DNA of 64,000 bases from Pseudoxanthomonas sp. (GTDB taxonomy: Bacteria; Pseudomonadota; Gammaproteobacteria; Xanthomonadales; Xanthomonadaceae): positions 62,001 to 126,000 of the forward strand of contig NZ_DASYGY010000009.1 of assembly GCF_035999195.1 (NCBI RefSeq), read 5' to 3'. The notes beneath the pieces were generated by a model. That model was not told where the DNA came from. It saw nothing but the letters and a program-made list of their open reading frames with translations, and searched no databases. The position numbers were made by a program, and so were the translations under genes. Shown here piece after piece: positions 1-10,455 of the stretch. Every line of letters begins with the position of its first letter. Within the stretch, counting starts at the first letter, position 1.

Positions 1-1596
<1,596 letters not shown>

Positions 1597-1639
1597 GCGG
1601 CTCGCGCCGTTGCTTCAGTTCTGGTTGTAACGTTTCCCG

Positions 1640-1662
1640 CCGGCCCGGAAACCCCGGGCCGG
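1640..1662 (+). other. Strong GC hairpin between rpsA and ihfB
   Basis: A perfect 9-bp stem (1640-1648 with 1654-1662) closes a 5-base loop and can extend outward through CCCG/CGGG after a bulge. No T-run follows, so it is not a classical intrinsic terminator. It may be an RNA-stability or attenuation structure between rpsA and ihfB. Confidence 0.45.
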
Positions 1663-1693
1663 TGCGGGTACTTCCGCCCTCATTCCGCATGCG

Positions 1694-1999
1694 ATGACCA
1701 AATCCGAACTCATCGAGATCCTCAGCCGCCGCCAGCCGCACCTCAAGGCGGAGGACGTGGACCTCGCCGTCAAGGCGTTGCTGGAGATGATGGGTGGCGC
1801 CCTGTCGCAGGGTGATCGCATCGAGATCCGTGGCTTCGGCAGTTTTTCGCTGCATTACCGTCCGCCGCGCATGGGGCGCAATCCCAAGACGGGCGAATCG
1901 GTCGCGCTGCCGGCCAAGCACGTTCCCCATTTCAAGCCGGGCAAGGAGCTGCGCGAACGCGTCAGCGACGTCACGCCCATCGAGGAAAGCGGGGAGTAA
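1694..1999 (+). CDS. ihfB: Integration host factor subunit beta
   Basis: This is the beta subunit of the IHF heterodimer, a sequence-specific DNA-bending nucleoid protein used in recombination, replication and promoter architecture. The 101-residue product matches the DNABII family in length. It carries the beta-arm signature [25 protein letters not shown] segment at about residues 46-66 and the basic C-terminal helix after [13 protein letters not shown]. It begins at an ATG about 100 bp after rpsA, a conserved adjacency in gammaproteobacteria that favours the beta rather than the alpha subunit or HU. No closer promoter was evident. Confidence 0.95.
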   Translation: MTKSELIEILSRRQPHLKAEDVDLAVKALLEMMGGALSQGDRIEIRGFGSFSLHYRPPRMGRNPKTGESVALPAKHVPHFKPGKELRERVSDVTPIEESGE

Positions 2000-2073
2000 T
2001 CCCGCCCGCTCCGGCGCGTGTCGTTCCGCGTCGAGTCCGTTAAGCTAGGCGCCGTCCTGCAAGGAGTCGCCTG

Positions 2074-2349
2074 ATGAACATGTTCCGCCTGGTCGTCGCA
2101 CTGCTGTTCCTGGCCTACGGACTCATCATCGGTGTGCTCAATACGCAGCCGATCACGCTGAAGCTTCTGTTCACCGAATTCCAGACGTCATCCGGCGTCG
2201 GCATCATGCTGTCCCTGCTGCTGGGCGTGGTGGTGGGCGGGCTGATCGTGTTGGCCACCTTGGTCTGGCCGCTCTACGCCAAGCTGCGCAAGGCCAACCG
2301 TGCCGCGTCGGCGACGGTCGGCACCCCAGGCGTCGACGGCGGTCACTGA
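2074..2349 (+). CDS. lapA: LapA family inner-membrane protein
   Basis: Small LapA (DUF1049/YciS) membrane protein. In E. coli it partners LapB in controlling lipopolysaccharide assembly and LpxC turnover. The 91-residue product has two hydrophobic segments (about residues 4-25 and 44-68) separated by a short polar stretch with the family-like GVLNTQPITLKLLF. AAGGAG lies about 7 bases before the ATG, so the start is well supported. lapB starts two bases after its stop, implying translational coupling. The function is carried over from the family. Confidence 0.88.
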   Translation: MNMFRLVVALLFLAYGLIIGVLNTQPITLKLLFTEFQTSSGVGIMLSLLLGVVVGGLIVLATLVWPLYAKLRKANRAASATVGTPGVDGGH

Positions 2350-2351
2350 GC

Positions 2352-3530
2352 ATGGATTTCCTGACCGAGTGGTTCTGGTTCTTCCTGTTCCTGCCCCTGG
2401 CGGCGCTCAGTGGCTGGATCATCGGCCGTCGCGGCGGCCAGCGGCACGGCGACACCCAGGTCAGCCGGCTGTCGAGCACCTATTTCCGTGGCCTGAACTA
2501 CCTGCTCAACGAACAGCCGGACAAGGCGATCGAGCTGTTCCTGCACATCGCCGAGCTGGACAAGGAAACGTTCGAGACCCAGGTCGCCCTGGGGCACCTG
2601 TTCCGCCGCCGTGGCGAAGTGGACCGCGCCATCCGCCTGCACCAGGGGCTGGTGCAACGCAGCGACTTGAGTGACGCACAGCGGGTGCAGGCGCTGCTGG
2701 CGCTGGGCGAAGACTATATGCGCTCCGGGTTGCTGGACCGCGCCGAGACGGTGTTCACCGATCTGGCGCAGATCGACCAGCGCGCGCCGCAGGCGCTCAA
2801 GCACCTGATCGGCATCTACCAGGCGGAGCGCGACTGGGAGAAGGCCATCGACAATGCGCGGCGCTACGAAGAGGTTACCGCCGAGCCGATGGGCAAGCTG
2901 ATCGCCCAGTTCGAGTGCGAACTTGCGGAGCGGCAACGCACGGCGAACAACATCGACGCAGCACGCGCCGCGGTGGGACGGGCTTACCAGGCCGACGCGG
3001 GCAGTGTGCGTGCCGGCATCATCGAGGGACGCATCGAGACGGATGCGGGCAATCCGGATGCGGCGATCCGTGCGTTCGAGCGGGCGGCACGGCACGATCC
3101 CGACTATCTCCCCGAGGTGCTGCCGAGCCTGCTGGCCAGCTACGAGCAGGTCGGCGATCTTTCCGGCGCGCGCGCCTTCCTGTCCGAGATGTGCGAGCAC
3201 TACCGGGGGATCGCACCGGTACTGGCCCTGACCAAACTCGTCGAGCGCCAGGAAGGCGTGGCCGCGGCGCGCGCCTACCTGGCGCGACAGCTCAAGGACC
3301 GGCCCTCGGTCAGGGGCGAAGCGTCGCTGATCGACCTGACGCTGGCCGAAGGCGCAGATCCGGCGGCCACCCTGCACGATCTCAAGCACATCACCGACCA
3401 GCTGCTGGTACGCAATCCGAGCTACCGCTGTACCCGCTGCGGCTTCGGCGCCCGTACCCATCACTGGCAATGCCCGAGTTGCAAGGAGTGGGGAACGGTC
3501 AAGCCGCTGCTGAACTACGCGGTGGTGTGA
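2352..3530 (+). CDS. lapB: Lipopolysaccharide assembly protein LapB (TPR, rubredoxin-like tail)
   Basis: LapB (YciM) is an inner-membrane-anchored TPR protein that links LPS synthesis to transport and, in E. coli, promotes FtsH degradation of LpxC. The 392-residue product has an N-terminal membrane anchor (about residues 5-25), a long array of TPR helices, and a C-terminal rubredoxin-like zinc or iron knuckle with Cys360, Cys363, Cys374 and Cys377. Length and domain order match E. coli LapB (about 389). It is coupled to lapA upstream, and its stop overlaps the ATG of the next gene by one base, so lapA-lapB-GT4 is probably one transcript. Confidence 0.94.
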   Translation: MDFLTEWFWFFLFLPLAALSGWIIGRRGGQRHGDTQVSRLSSTYFRGLNYLLNEQPDKAIELFLHIAELDKETFETQVALGHLFRRRGEVDRAIRLHQGLVQRSDLSDAQRVQALLALGEDYMRSGLLDRAETVFTDLAQIDQRAPQALKHLIGIYQAERDWEKAIDNARRYEEVTAEPMGKLIAQFECELAERQRTANNIDAARAAVGRAYQADAGSVRAGIIEGRIETDAGNPDAAIRAFERAARHDPDYLPEVLPSLLASYEQVGDLSGARAFLSEMCEHYRGIAPVLALTKLVERQEGVAAARAYLARQLKDRPSVRGEASLIDLTLAEGADPAATLHDLKHITDQLLVRNPSYRCTRCGFGARTHHWQCPSCKEWGTVKPLLNYAVV

Positions 3531-4501
3531 TGCTCAACGCGTACGCCTGGGTGGGTGGCCTGGCCGCTGCGGCTGCGGCGGCCACCTGGTTGGCGCGGCG
3601 CTACGCGCTGCGTGGCAACCTGATGGACCAGCCGGGCGAGCGGCGCAGCCACACGATCGCGACGCCGCGAGGGGGCGGGATCGCCATCGTCCTGGTGATC
3701 GCCTGCGCGGGACTCTTCCTGATGACGCGGCAGGCGCCCGTGGATGCGCTGTGGTTGGGCTTCCTCCCTGGCCTGCTCCTCGTCGCCGGGATCGGTTGGT
3801 GGGACGACCACCGCCCGCTGTCGCCCTGGCTGCGCCTGGGGGTGCAGGCGGTGGCGGCCACGATGCTGGCGACCGCGGCTGCCGGGCAGAGCGGCCACTG
3901 GCTGCCCGCGGCGCTCGCGTTCGGTGCGGCCATGGCGCTGGTCAACGTCTGGAACTTCATGGACGGGATCAATGGACTTGCGGCCAGCCAGGCGGCGCTG
4001 GCCGCGTTCGCCTACGCGTTGCTGCTGGACGGGGCCTGGCATTGGCTGGCACTGGCGCTGCTGGCGGGCTGCCTGGGCTTCCTGCCGTTCAACTTCCCCC
4101 GGGCCCGGATCTTCCTGGGCGACGTGGGGAGCGGGGCGCTGGGGTTTGCACTGGCGGGGCTGGCGGTGGCGGCCTTGATCACGCGCCCGCCCTCCCAGAT
4201 TCCCCTGCTGCTGCTCCCGCTCTGTCCCTTTCTCATCGACGCCGGCTTCACGCTCCTGGGGCGCATGCTCCGCGGGGAGCGGTGGTGGGCCCCCCATGTG
4301 GGTCATGTCTATCAAATGGGTGCCAGAAAGCGGGGGCACACCTTTGTAACCGTGATTTACATGGCGTTTGGAGGCATTAGCTTATTGTTAAGCTATGCGG
4401 CATTGCGGGCTGATTACGTCGTCACCGTGTGCGTGACGATGGCGGTATTCGGTACAGGCGCGGCATTGTGGTTTTTATTGCGCCGGGGATGGCGCAGTTA
4501 G
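3530..4501 (+). CDS. Glycosyltransferase family 4, WecA-like polyprenyl-phosphate sugar-phosphate transferase
   Basis: An integral-membrane enzyme of the WecA/MraY superfamily, which moves a sugar-1-phosphate from a UDP-sugar to undecaprenyl phosphate to start O-antigen or related glycan synthesis. The 323-residue product is nearly all hydrophobic helices. It carries the superfamily motifs: Asp92-Asp93 (WDDHRPLS), the NFMDGING segment at 142-149 and FLGDVGS around Asp198. The ATG overlaps the lapB stop (TGATG). A CapD/WbpM-like dehydratase and galU follow, which suggests O-antigen or surface glycan assembly. The exact sugar substrate cannot be read from sequence. Confidence 0.88.
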   Translation: MLNAYAWVGGLAAAAAAATWLARRYALRGNLMDQPGERRSHTIATPRGGGIAIVLVIACAGLFLMTRQAPVDALWLGFLPGLLLVAGIGWWDDHRPLSPWLRLGVQAVAATMLATAAAGQSGHWLPAALAFGAAMALVNVWNFMDGINGLAASQAALAAFAYALLLDGAWHWLALALLAGCLGFLPFNFPRARIFLGDVGSGALGFALAGLAVAALITRPPSQIPLLLLPLCPFLIDAGFTLLGRMLRGERWWAPHVGHVYQMGARKRGHTFVTVIYMAFGGISLLLSYAALRADYVVTVCVTMAVFGTGAALWFLLRRGWRS

Positions 4502-4519
4502 CACTGGGAGAGGGAACTG

Positions 4520-6433
4520 ATGGAGTCTTGGCGGGATCGACTGGGCGGATTCATGCCTCGTGCCCTGGTGGCCATCCATGATCTGGCCATGGTCTGGCTG
4601 TGCTGGCAGGCGCTGCACCGGTTCCGTTATTCGATGCTGGCCCATGCGCCGGAGTTTCCGCTCTGGTCGAATGAGATCGCCATCGTGCTGCTCGCGCAAG
4701 GCGCCGTCTTCTGGTGGATGGGCCTGTACCGAGGCCTCTGGCGTTTTGCGAGCCTTCCCGACCTCTGGAACATCGTGAAGGCCTGTGCGCTGGGGTTCCT
4801 GGGCATCGTCCTTGGCCTGTTCTTCTATAACCGCTTCGGGTCGACGCCGCGTGCCGTGCTGGGTTTCTATCCGTTCGCGCTGGTAGGCTTTCTCGGTTTG
4901 CCGAGGTTGGCCTACCGGGCGTGGAAGGACAGTCAGCTGCAACGCAGCAGCGAGAGCGCGTCGCGTGTCGTGGTGCTGGGGGCGGGCAGGGCCGGTGAGG
5001 CGTTGGTGCGGGAACTGCGCCGGACGGGGGTGTATCACCCCGTGGCCTTCCTCGACGACGCCTCGCGGTTGCACGGTTCCAAATTGCTGGGTGTTCCGGT
5101 CCTGGGCGGCTTGGAAAGCGCCGCTGCCGTCGCTCGCGAGACCGCTGCACGGATGCTGGTCATTGCGATGCCGTCGCTCGACGCGCCGGCCATGCAGCGC
5201 GTCGTGGCGATCTGCGAGAGCACCGGGTTGCCGTTCCGCATGGTGCCGAGACTGGTGAATGTGCTGGAAGGGCAATCGATGCCCGGCGACCTCAAGGAGG
5301 TCGCGATCGAGGATCTGCTCGGCCGGAAGTCGGTGACGCCGGACTGGAAGCTCATCCGCGGCTGGCTGGGCGGGCGTACCGTCATGGTGACCGGTGCCGG
5401 CGGATCGATCGGTTCGGAGCTCTGCAGGCAGTGCGCCCGGCATGGCGCCCAGCGGATCGCGCTGGTCGAGATCGACGAACTTGCGCTGATCACCATCCAG
5501 GGCGACCTGCGTCGCGCCTTCCCGGATCTCGAGGTCTTGCCCGTGCTGGGCAATTGCGGCGATCCGGCTGTCATCGCCCACGCGATGCGCCTGGCCGAGC
5601 CCGGCGCGGTGTTCCATGCCGCGGCCTACAAGCAGGTGCCGCTGCTGGAAGGGCATCTTCGTGAAGCCGTGGGCAACAACGTGCTCGCGACAGAGACCGT
5701 CGCCCGCGCGTGCCGCGAAGCCGGGGTTGGCACATTCGTGTTGATTTCGACCGACAAGGCGGTCGATCCCGTGAACGTGCTGGGGGCGACCAAGCGACTG
5801 GCCGAAATGGCGTGCCAGGCGCTCGACGACGGCAGCTCCAGCACGCGCTACGTGACCGTGCGGTTCGGCAATGTCCTGGATTCGGCGGGCAGTGTGGTTC
5901 CGCTGTTCCGCGACCAGATCCGCAAGGGCGGGCCCGTCACCGTCACCGACCCCGATGTGACGCGCTATTTCATGACCATTCCCGAGGCCTGCCAGCTGAT
6001 CTTGCAGGCCGCCTCCGGCGCAGCGCACGCGTCGATCTACACGCTGGACATGGGCGATCCGGTGCCGATCCGTCTGCTGGCCGAACAGATGATCCGCCTG
6101 GCGGGCAAGCAGCCCGGCCGTGACATCGCGATTGTCTACACCGGCTTGCGTCCGGGCGAAAAGCTGCACGAGACGCTGTTCCATGCGGACGAGCGCTATC
6201 AGCCCACGTCGCACTCGAAGATCATGAAGGCACTGGCCCGCGAGGTATCGCCGGAGTTCTTGGAGCTTGCACTGCAGCGCCTGCGGGCAGCGCACGCCCG
6301 CTATGACACCGCCGAACTGGCGGAAGTGCTCAAGGTCGCCGTTCCCGAATTCGCGCCGCTGTCAGCCGGACACGATGCATCCTCGGCTAATATCGTGGTC
6401 TTTCCAGGCCGTGAAGCGCGCAGGATCCGATGA
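4520..6433 (+). CDS. CapD/WbpM-like membrane nucleoside-diphosphate-sugar dehydratase
   Basis: Membrane-anchored 4,6-dehydratase/epimerase acting on UDP-GlcNAc-type sugars for O-antigen or capsule precursors. The 637-residue protein has four N-terminal hydrophobic helices (within residues 10-130), a first nucleotide-binding fold with GAGRAG at 154-159, and a catalytic extended SDR domain starting at TGAGGSIG (291-298). The catalytic stretch STDKAV (410-415) is followed by Lys425. The usual Tyr, which is Met in WbpM, is Leu421 here, in a VLGATK context. Start ATG is preceded by GGGAGAGGGAAC. Its stop overlaps the galU ATG (ATGA). WbpM-like function is inferred from domain order and context. 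Confidence 0.9.
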   Translation: MESWRDRLGGFMPRALVAIHDLAMVWLCWQALHRFRYSMLAHAPEFPLWSNEIAIVLLAQGAVFWWMGLYRGLWRFASLPDLWNIVKACALGFLGIVLGLFFYNRFGSTPRAVLGFYPFALVGFLGLPRLAYRAWKDSQLQRSSESASRVVVLGAGRAGEALVRELRRTGVYHPVAFLDDASRLHGSKLLGVPVLGGLESAAAVARETAARMLVIAMPSLDAPAMQRVVAICESTGLPFRMVPRLVNVLEGQSMPGDLKEVAIEDLLGRKSVTPDWKLIRGWLGGRTVMVTGAGGSIGSELCRQCARHGAQRIALVEIDELALITIQGDLRRAFPDLEVLPVLGNCGDPAVIAHAMRLAEPGAVFHAAAYKQVPLLEGHLREAVGNNVLATETVARACREAGVGTFVLISTDKAVDPVNVLGATKRLAEMACQALDDGSSSTRYVTVRFGNVLDSAGSVVPLFRDQIRKGGPVTVTDPDVTRYFMTIPEACQLILQAASGAAHASIYTLDMGDPVPIRLLAEQMIRLAGKQPGRDIAIVYTGLRPGEKLHETLFHADERYQPTSHSKIMKALAREVSPEFLELALQRLRAAHARYDTAELAEVLKVAVPEFAPLSAGHDASSANIVVFPGREARRIR

Positions 6434-7332
6434 CTCGAGCAAGAATCCGCAAGGCCGTGTTCCCCGTGGCCGGCCTGGGCACGCGCTTCCTCCCGGCCAC
6501 CAAGACCGTGCCCAAGGAGATGCTGCCGATCATCGACCGGCCGCTGATCCAGTACGCCGTCGACGAGGCGATCGAGGCGGGGTGCGATACGCTGATCTTC
6601 GTCACCAACCGCTACAAGCATGCGGTCGCGGATTATTTCGATAAGGCCTACGAACTCGAGCAGAAGCTCGAGCGTGCAGGCAAGACGGAGCAGCTGGAAC
6701 TGGTCCGGAACGTGCTGCCGCCGCATGTCCGTGCCGTCTTCGTCACCCAGGCAGAGGCGCTGGGTCTTGGTCACGCGGTGTTGTGTGCCAAGCCCATCGT
6801 GGGCGATGAGCCGTTCGCCGTGCTGCTGCCCGATGATCTGATCTGGAATCGTGGGCCGGGCGCCCTGAAGCAGATGGCGGATGCCGCCGAAGCCAGCGGC
6901 GGAAGCGTCATCGCCGTGCAGGACGTGCCGCGCGACCAGACCGGCAGTTACGGCATCGTGGCGACCGATGCCTTCTCGGGCCGGGAGGGCCGCATCCACG
7001 CCATCGTCGAGAAGCCGAAGCCGGACGTGGCGCCCAGCACGCTGGCCGTGGTGGGGCGTTACGTGCTGGATGCGCGCATCTTCTCCCTGCTGGAAAGCAC
7101 CACGCCGGGCGCGGGTGGCGAGATCCAGCTGACCGACGCGATCGCGACACTGCTGTCGGAGAAGCCCGTCCACGCCTACCGTTTCCAGGGCACGCGCTTC
7201 GACTGCGGCACCCATATCGGGCTGATCGAGGCGACCATCCGCTATGCGCTCGACCATGAGAAGCTCAGCGATGCCGCGCGCGACATGATGCAGAATGCGT
7301 TGAACGAACTCGGCGTGCAGGATCTCGGCTGA
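6430..7332 (+). CDS. galU: UTP-glucose-1-phosphate uridylyltransferase
   Basis: Makes UDP-glucose from UTP and glucose-1-phosphate, a cytosolic precursor for LPS core, exopolysaccharide and trehalose pathways. The 300-residue product has the nucleotidyltransferase loop [12 protein letters not shown] near residue 15, followed by [14 protein letters not shown], and the family's EKPKPD and [15 protein letters not shown] segments. Length is typical. The ATG overlaps the stop of the dehydratase gene by four bases, so the two are translationally coupled, as expected for a surface-polysaccharide operon. Confidence 0.96.
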   Translation: MTRARIRKAVFPVAGLGTRFLPATKTVPKEMLPIIDRPLIQYAVDEAIEAGCDTLIFVTNRYKHAVADYFDKAYELEQKLERAGKTEQLELVRNVLPPHVRAVFVTQAEALGLGHAVLCAKPIVGDEPFAVLLPDDLIWNRGPGALKQMADAAEASGGSVIAVQDVPRDQTGSYGIVATDAFSGREGRIHAIVEKPKPDVAPSTLAVVGRYVLDARIFSLLESTTPGAGGEIQLTDAIATLLSEKPVHAYRFQGTRFDCGTHIGLIEATIRYALDHEKLSDAARDMMQNALNELGVQDLG

Positions 7333-7380
7333 CGGCGTCGGTCGCACGTCCATCGCACGCTCCGGCAGAGCCGACGTCCA

Positions 7381-8679
7381 GTGCGCATATCAGGCAGAAA
7401 CTACTATGTGGATACGGCAGGGGCTGTCGATCCACTGCCCTCGCTCGCGTCGCGCGTCGAGGCGGCCGTGTGCATCGTCGGCGGCGGCTTCGCCGGATTG
7501 AACACTGCCTTGGGGCTGGCGGAGCGTGGCGTCCGCGATGTGGTGTTGCTGGAAGCGGAAACGCCGGCGTTCGGTGCCTCGGGGCGCAATGGGGGTTTCG
7601 TGTTCGGCGGCTTTTCGCGCGGCGAAGCGTCGCTGCTGCACGACCTCGGACCGTCGCGGGCAAAGGCGCTGTACGCGGGGACGACGCAGGCGGTGTCGCT
7701 CATCCGCGACAGGATCGCGTGCCACGGCATCGCGTGCGATGCCACCCATGCCGGCATCCTGTGGGCCAACTGGTTTCGCGATCCGCGCGTGCTGCGTGAT
7801 CGCCAGGCGCTGCTCGCCGGGGCCTTCGATCAGGATTGGCGCTGGGTGGACCGCGACGATGTCAGGCGACAGCTGCTGACCACGCGCTACCACGATGCCT
7901 TGTATGAGCCGCAGGCCTTCCACTTCCATCCCCTGAAGTACGCGAACGGCCTTGTACGCGCGCTGCGCGAACGGGGCGTGTCGCTGTTCGCACAGTCGCC
8001 CGCCGTTTCGATGCAGCGCGCAGGCGACGGGTGGCGCGTGGCCACTCCGTCCGGCAGGGTCGACGCCAGGCAGGTGGTGCTGGCCTGCGGCGGTTATCTG
8101 GCGGGACTGCATCGGCGGGTGGATGCGGGCGTGCTGCCCATCGCGACCTACGTGATGGTCACCGAACCGCTCGGCGCGCGGATGGAGGAGGCGATGCGCA
8201 CGCGTGCGGCCGTCTACGACACGCGCTTTGCCTTCGACTATTACCGGCCTTTGCCGGACTCGCGCTTGCTGTGGGGAGGTCGGATTTCCGTCCTGGACCG
8301 TTCTCCACAGGCCGTCAGGCGGCTGCTGTACCGCGACCTGATGAGGGTCTTTCCGCAACTCGAGGGTGTGGGAATCGACTACGCGTGGTCCGGGCTGATG
8401 AGCTATGCCCGCCATGAGATGCCGCAGATCGGCCAGGTCGAGCCGGGGTTGTGGCTCGCGCAGGCGTTCGGCGGGCATGGTGTGGCGCCCACCACGTTCG
8501 CGGGCGAGATCGTCGCCGCCGCCATCGCGGAGGGAGACGGACGCTGGCGTGAGTTCTCCGCCTACGGGCTGGTATCGGCGATGAAGCCGGCCGGCTTTCT
8601 CGGCGCGCAGCTGGGCTACTGGTGGGCGCAGGCGAAAGATGCGTGGAAGGCGCGTGCCGAGCGGAGTATGCGCGCATGA
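7381..8679 (+). CDS. FAD-dependent amine/amino-acid oxidoreductase (DAO family, PuuB-like)
   Basis: A flavoprotein of the D-amino-acid-oxidase fold that oxidises C-N bonds of small amines or amino acids; gamma-glutamylputrescine oxidase (PuuB) is the closest type I recall. The 432-residue protein starts at GTG and has the dinucleotide-binding GGGFAG at 34-39, ASGRNGGFV shortly after, and a C-terminal FAD segment FGGHGVAPTTFAGE. Its stop overlaps the ATG of csaA by four bases. No putrescine pathway genes are nearby, so the substrate is undetermined. Confidence 0.8.
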   Translation: MRISGRNYYVDTAGAVDPLPSLASRVEAAVCIVGGGFAGLNTALGLAERGVRDVVLLEAETPAFGASGRNGGFVFGGFSRGEASLLHDLGPSRAKALYAGTTQAVSLIRDRIACHGIACDATHAGILWANWFRDPRVLRDRQALLAGAFDQDWRWVDRDDVRRQLLTTRYHDALYEPQAFHFHPLKYANGLVRALRERGVSLFAQSPAVSMQRAGDGWRVATPSGRVDARQVVLACGGYLAGLHRRVDAGVLPIATYVMVTEPLGARMEEAMRTRAAVYDTRFAFDYYRPLPDSRLLWGGRISVLDRSPQAVRRLLYRDLMRVFPQLEGVGIDYAWSGLMSYARHEMPQIGQVEPGLWLAQAFGGHGVAPTTFAGEIVAAAIAEGDGRWREFSAYGLVSAMKPAGFLGAQLGYWWAQAKDAWKARAERSMRA

Positions 8680-9020
8680 GCGGCGCGGGCGATGTGATCG
8701 CATGGGACGATTTCCTGCGCGTGCAGCTATGCGCGGGCACGGTGCTGCGCGTCGAGCCTTTTCCGGAGGCGAGGAAGCCGGCGTGGAAACTGTGGGTCGA
8801 CTTCGGACCGCATGGGGTGAAGAAGACCAGCGCGCAGGTACGCGCGCTTTACGCGCCCGAGCATCTGGTGGGGCGACAGGTGGTGGGCGTGATCAACTTC
8901 CCGCCCAAGCAAGTCGGCCCTTTTCTCTCCGAATTCCTGCTGACGGGATTCCACACCGAGGAGGGCGTCGTCGTCACCACGATCGAGCGTCGGGTACCCG
9001 ACGGCACGCGCATGGCCTGA
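8676..9020 (+). CDS. csaA: CsaA-type tRNA-binding domain protein
   Basis: Small stand-alone tRNA-binding OB-fold protein of the CsaA family, described as a chaperone or tRNA-binding factor. The chosen ATG overlaps the stop of the oxidoreductase (ATGA) and gives 114 residues, the family length. Visible features are PEARKPAWKLWVDFG, then SAQVRALY, VVGVINFPPKQVGPF and SEFLLTGF, all typical of CsaA. An upstream in-frame extension lies inside the neighbouring gene and was discarded. The coupling to an oxidoreductase gene has no obvious functional reason. Confidence 0.87.
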   Translation: MSGAGDVIAWDDFLRVQLCAGTVLRVEPFPEARKPAWKLWVDFGPHGVKKTSAQVRALYAPEHLVGRQVVGVINFPPKQVGPFLSEFLLTGFHTEEGVVVTTIERRVPDGTRMA

Positions 9021-9039
9021 CGGCCATCGGACGCACAAA

Positions 9040-9070
9040 GAAATGGCGCCGGACGGCGCCATTTCTTTTT
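9040..9070 (+). terminator. Intrinsic terminator after csaA, probably bidirectional
   Basis: An 11-bp perfect stem (9040-9050 with 9055-9065) closes a 4-base loop and is followed by TTTTTCT. It lies between convergent csaA (+) and fadA (-). The minus-strand tail has only a short T-run, so it is stronger for csaA. Confidence 0.85.
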
Positions 9071-9089
9071 CTGTGCATCAATCTGCCGC

Positions 9090-10292
9090 TCAGAGCGATT
9101 CGAAGATGCCCGCCGCACCCATGCCGGTGCCGATGCACATGGTCACCATGCCGTACTTCTTCTGGTGGCGGCGCATGCCGTGGACGATGGTGGCGGTGCG
9201 GATCGCGCCGGTCGCGCCGAGTGGGTGGCCCAGCGCGATGGCGCCGCCCAGCGGATTGATCTTCGACGCATCCAGGTCGCTGTCACGGATCACCGCCAGC
9301 GCCTGCGCGGCGAAGGCTTCGTTGAGCTCGATCCAGTCCAGCTGGTCCTTGGTCAGGCCGGCCTGCTTCAGGGCTTTCGGAATCGCGGCGATCGGGCCGA
9401 TGCCCATCACTTCCGGCCGCACGCCGGCCACCGAGAAACTGACGAAACGCGCCAGCGGGGTCAGGCCGTAGTCCTTGATGGCCTGCTCCGAGGCCAGCAG
9501 CACGCCGGCCGCACCGTCGCTCATCTGCGACGACGTGCCCGCAGTGACGGTGCCGCCGAACTGCGGGTTTCGGAATACGGTACGCAGCTTGGCCAGGCCC
9601 TCCAGCGACGTGTCGGCGCGCGGACCTTCGTCCTGCTCGACCAGCAGCTTCTTCAGGCGCACGGTGTTGCCGGCAAGGTCGGGCTGACGCGAGATCACTT
9701 CGTAGGGGCTGATCTCGTCGCGGAATTCGCCCGCAGCCTGCGCCGCCAGCGCCTTCTGATGCGATGCCACGGCGAACGCGTCCTGGTCTTCGCGCGAGAT
9801 CTTCCATTCCTCGGCGACCTTCTCGGCGGTGATACCCATGCCGTAGGCGATCGCGACATGGTCGTTGTCGAAGACGCTGGGCGCCATGGCGATCTTGTTG
9901 CCCATCATCGGCACCATGCTCATGCTCTCGGTGCCGCCGGCGAGCATCAGGTCGGCGTTGCCGAGGCGGATCTGGTCCGCCGCCATCGCCACGGCCTGCA
10001 GGCCGGACGAGCAGAAGCGGTTGATCGTCTGCGCGGCGATCGTGTTCGGCAGGCCCGCCAGCAGCAGGCCGATGCGTGCCACGTTCATGCCTTGCTCGGC
10101 TTCCGGCATCGCGCAGCCGATGATGGCGTCGTCGATGCGGTTGACGTCGATGCCCGGGGCCTGCGCCACGACCGACTTCAGCACGTGCGCCAGCATGTCG
10201 TCGGGACGGGTGTTGCGGAACACGCCCTTCGGCGCCTTGCCGACCGGGGTACGGGTGGCGGCGACGATATAGGCGTCCTGGATTTGTTTCAT
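9090..10292 (-). CDS. fadA: Acetyl-CoA C-acyltransferase (3-ketoacyl-CoA thiolase)
   Basis: Thiolase that performs the last step of beta-oxidation, releasing acetyl-CoA. From the chosen ATG the protein has 400 residues and starts MKQIQDAYIVAATRTPVGK, the normal thiolase N-terminus; GGAG lies about 9 bases upstream. The acyl-accepting cysteine is Cys94 (NRFCSSG), and the C-terminal motifs GGAIALGHPLGATGA and CIGTGMGAAG carry the catalytic His and Cys. A 48-codon upstream extension was rejected because it translates the dispersed repeat. It lies downstream of the fadN-like gene in an operon with a PsrA-type regulator. Confidence 0.95.
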   Translation of the reverse strand: MKQIQDAYIVAATRTPVGKAPKGVFRNTRPDDMLAHVLKSVVAQAPGIDVNRIDDAIIGCAMPEAEQGMNVARIGLLLAGLPNTIAAQTINRFCSSGLQAVAMAADQIRLGNADLMLAGGTESMSMVPMMGNKIAMAPSVFDNDHVAIAYGMGITAEKVAEEWKISREDQDAFAVASHQKALAAQAAGEFRDEISPYEVISRQPDLAGNTVRLKKLLVEQDEGPRADTSLEGLAKLRTVFRNPQFGGTVTAGTSSQMSDGAAGVLLASEQAIKDYGLTPLARFVSFSVAGVRPEVMGIGPIAAIPKALKQAGLTKDQLDWIELNEAFAAQALAVIRDSDLDASKINPLGGAIALGHPLGATGAIRTATIVHGMRRHQKKYGMVTMCIGTGMGAAGIFESL

Positions 10293-10307
10293 GGCTTTCT
10301 CCGAAAG

Positions 10308-10450
10308 CCGGGATTGGGGATTCGGGATTGGAGATTCGCCAGAGCGGATCGCCTTGTCCGAACAATGCCCCGCCCCCGGCGGAATGTGGTGTTGGAGGGA
10401 GCCGGGAGTCCGCTGTCGCGAGTCCCGAATCCCCAATTCCTAATCCCGCG
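10308..10450. repeat. Dispersed inverted repeat (GGGATT/ATTCG family), fad copy
   Basis: Two imperfect inverted arms (10308-10340 and 10418-10450) made of GGGATT, GGGGATTCGG and GGAGATTCG blocks flank a 77-base spacer in the gap between fadA and the fadN-like gene. The same arm sequence recurs at 30557-30655. This type is common between genes in Xanthomonadaceae, from memory. It occupies almost the whole intergenic gap. Confidence 0.8.
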
Positions 10451-10455
10451 CAACG

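Noticed and set aside
10293..10436. 48-codon N-terminal extension of FadA
   Set aside because: It translates the dispersed repeat, and GGAG plus the normal thiolase start lie at 10292.
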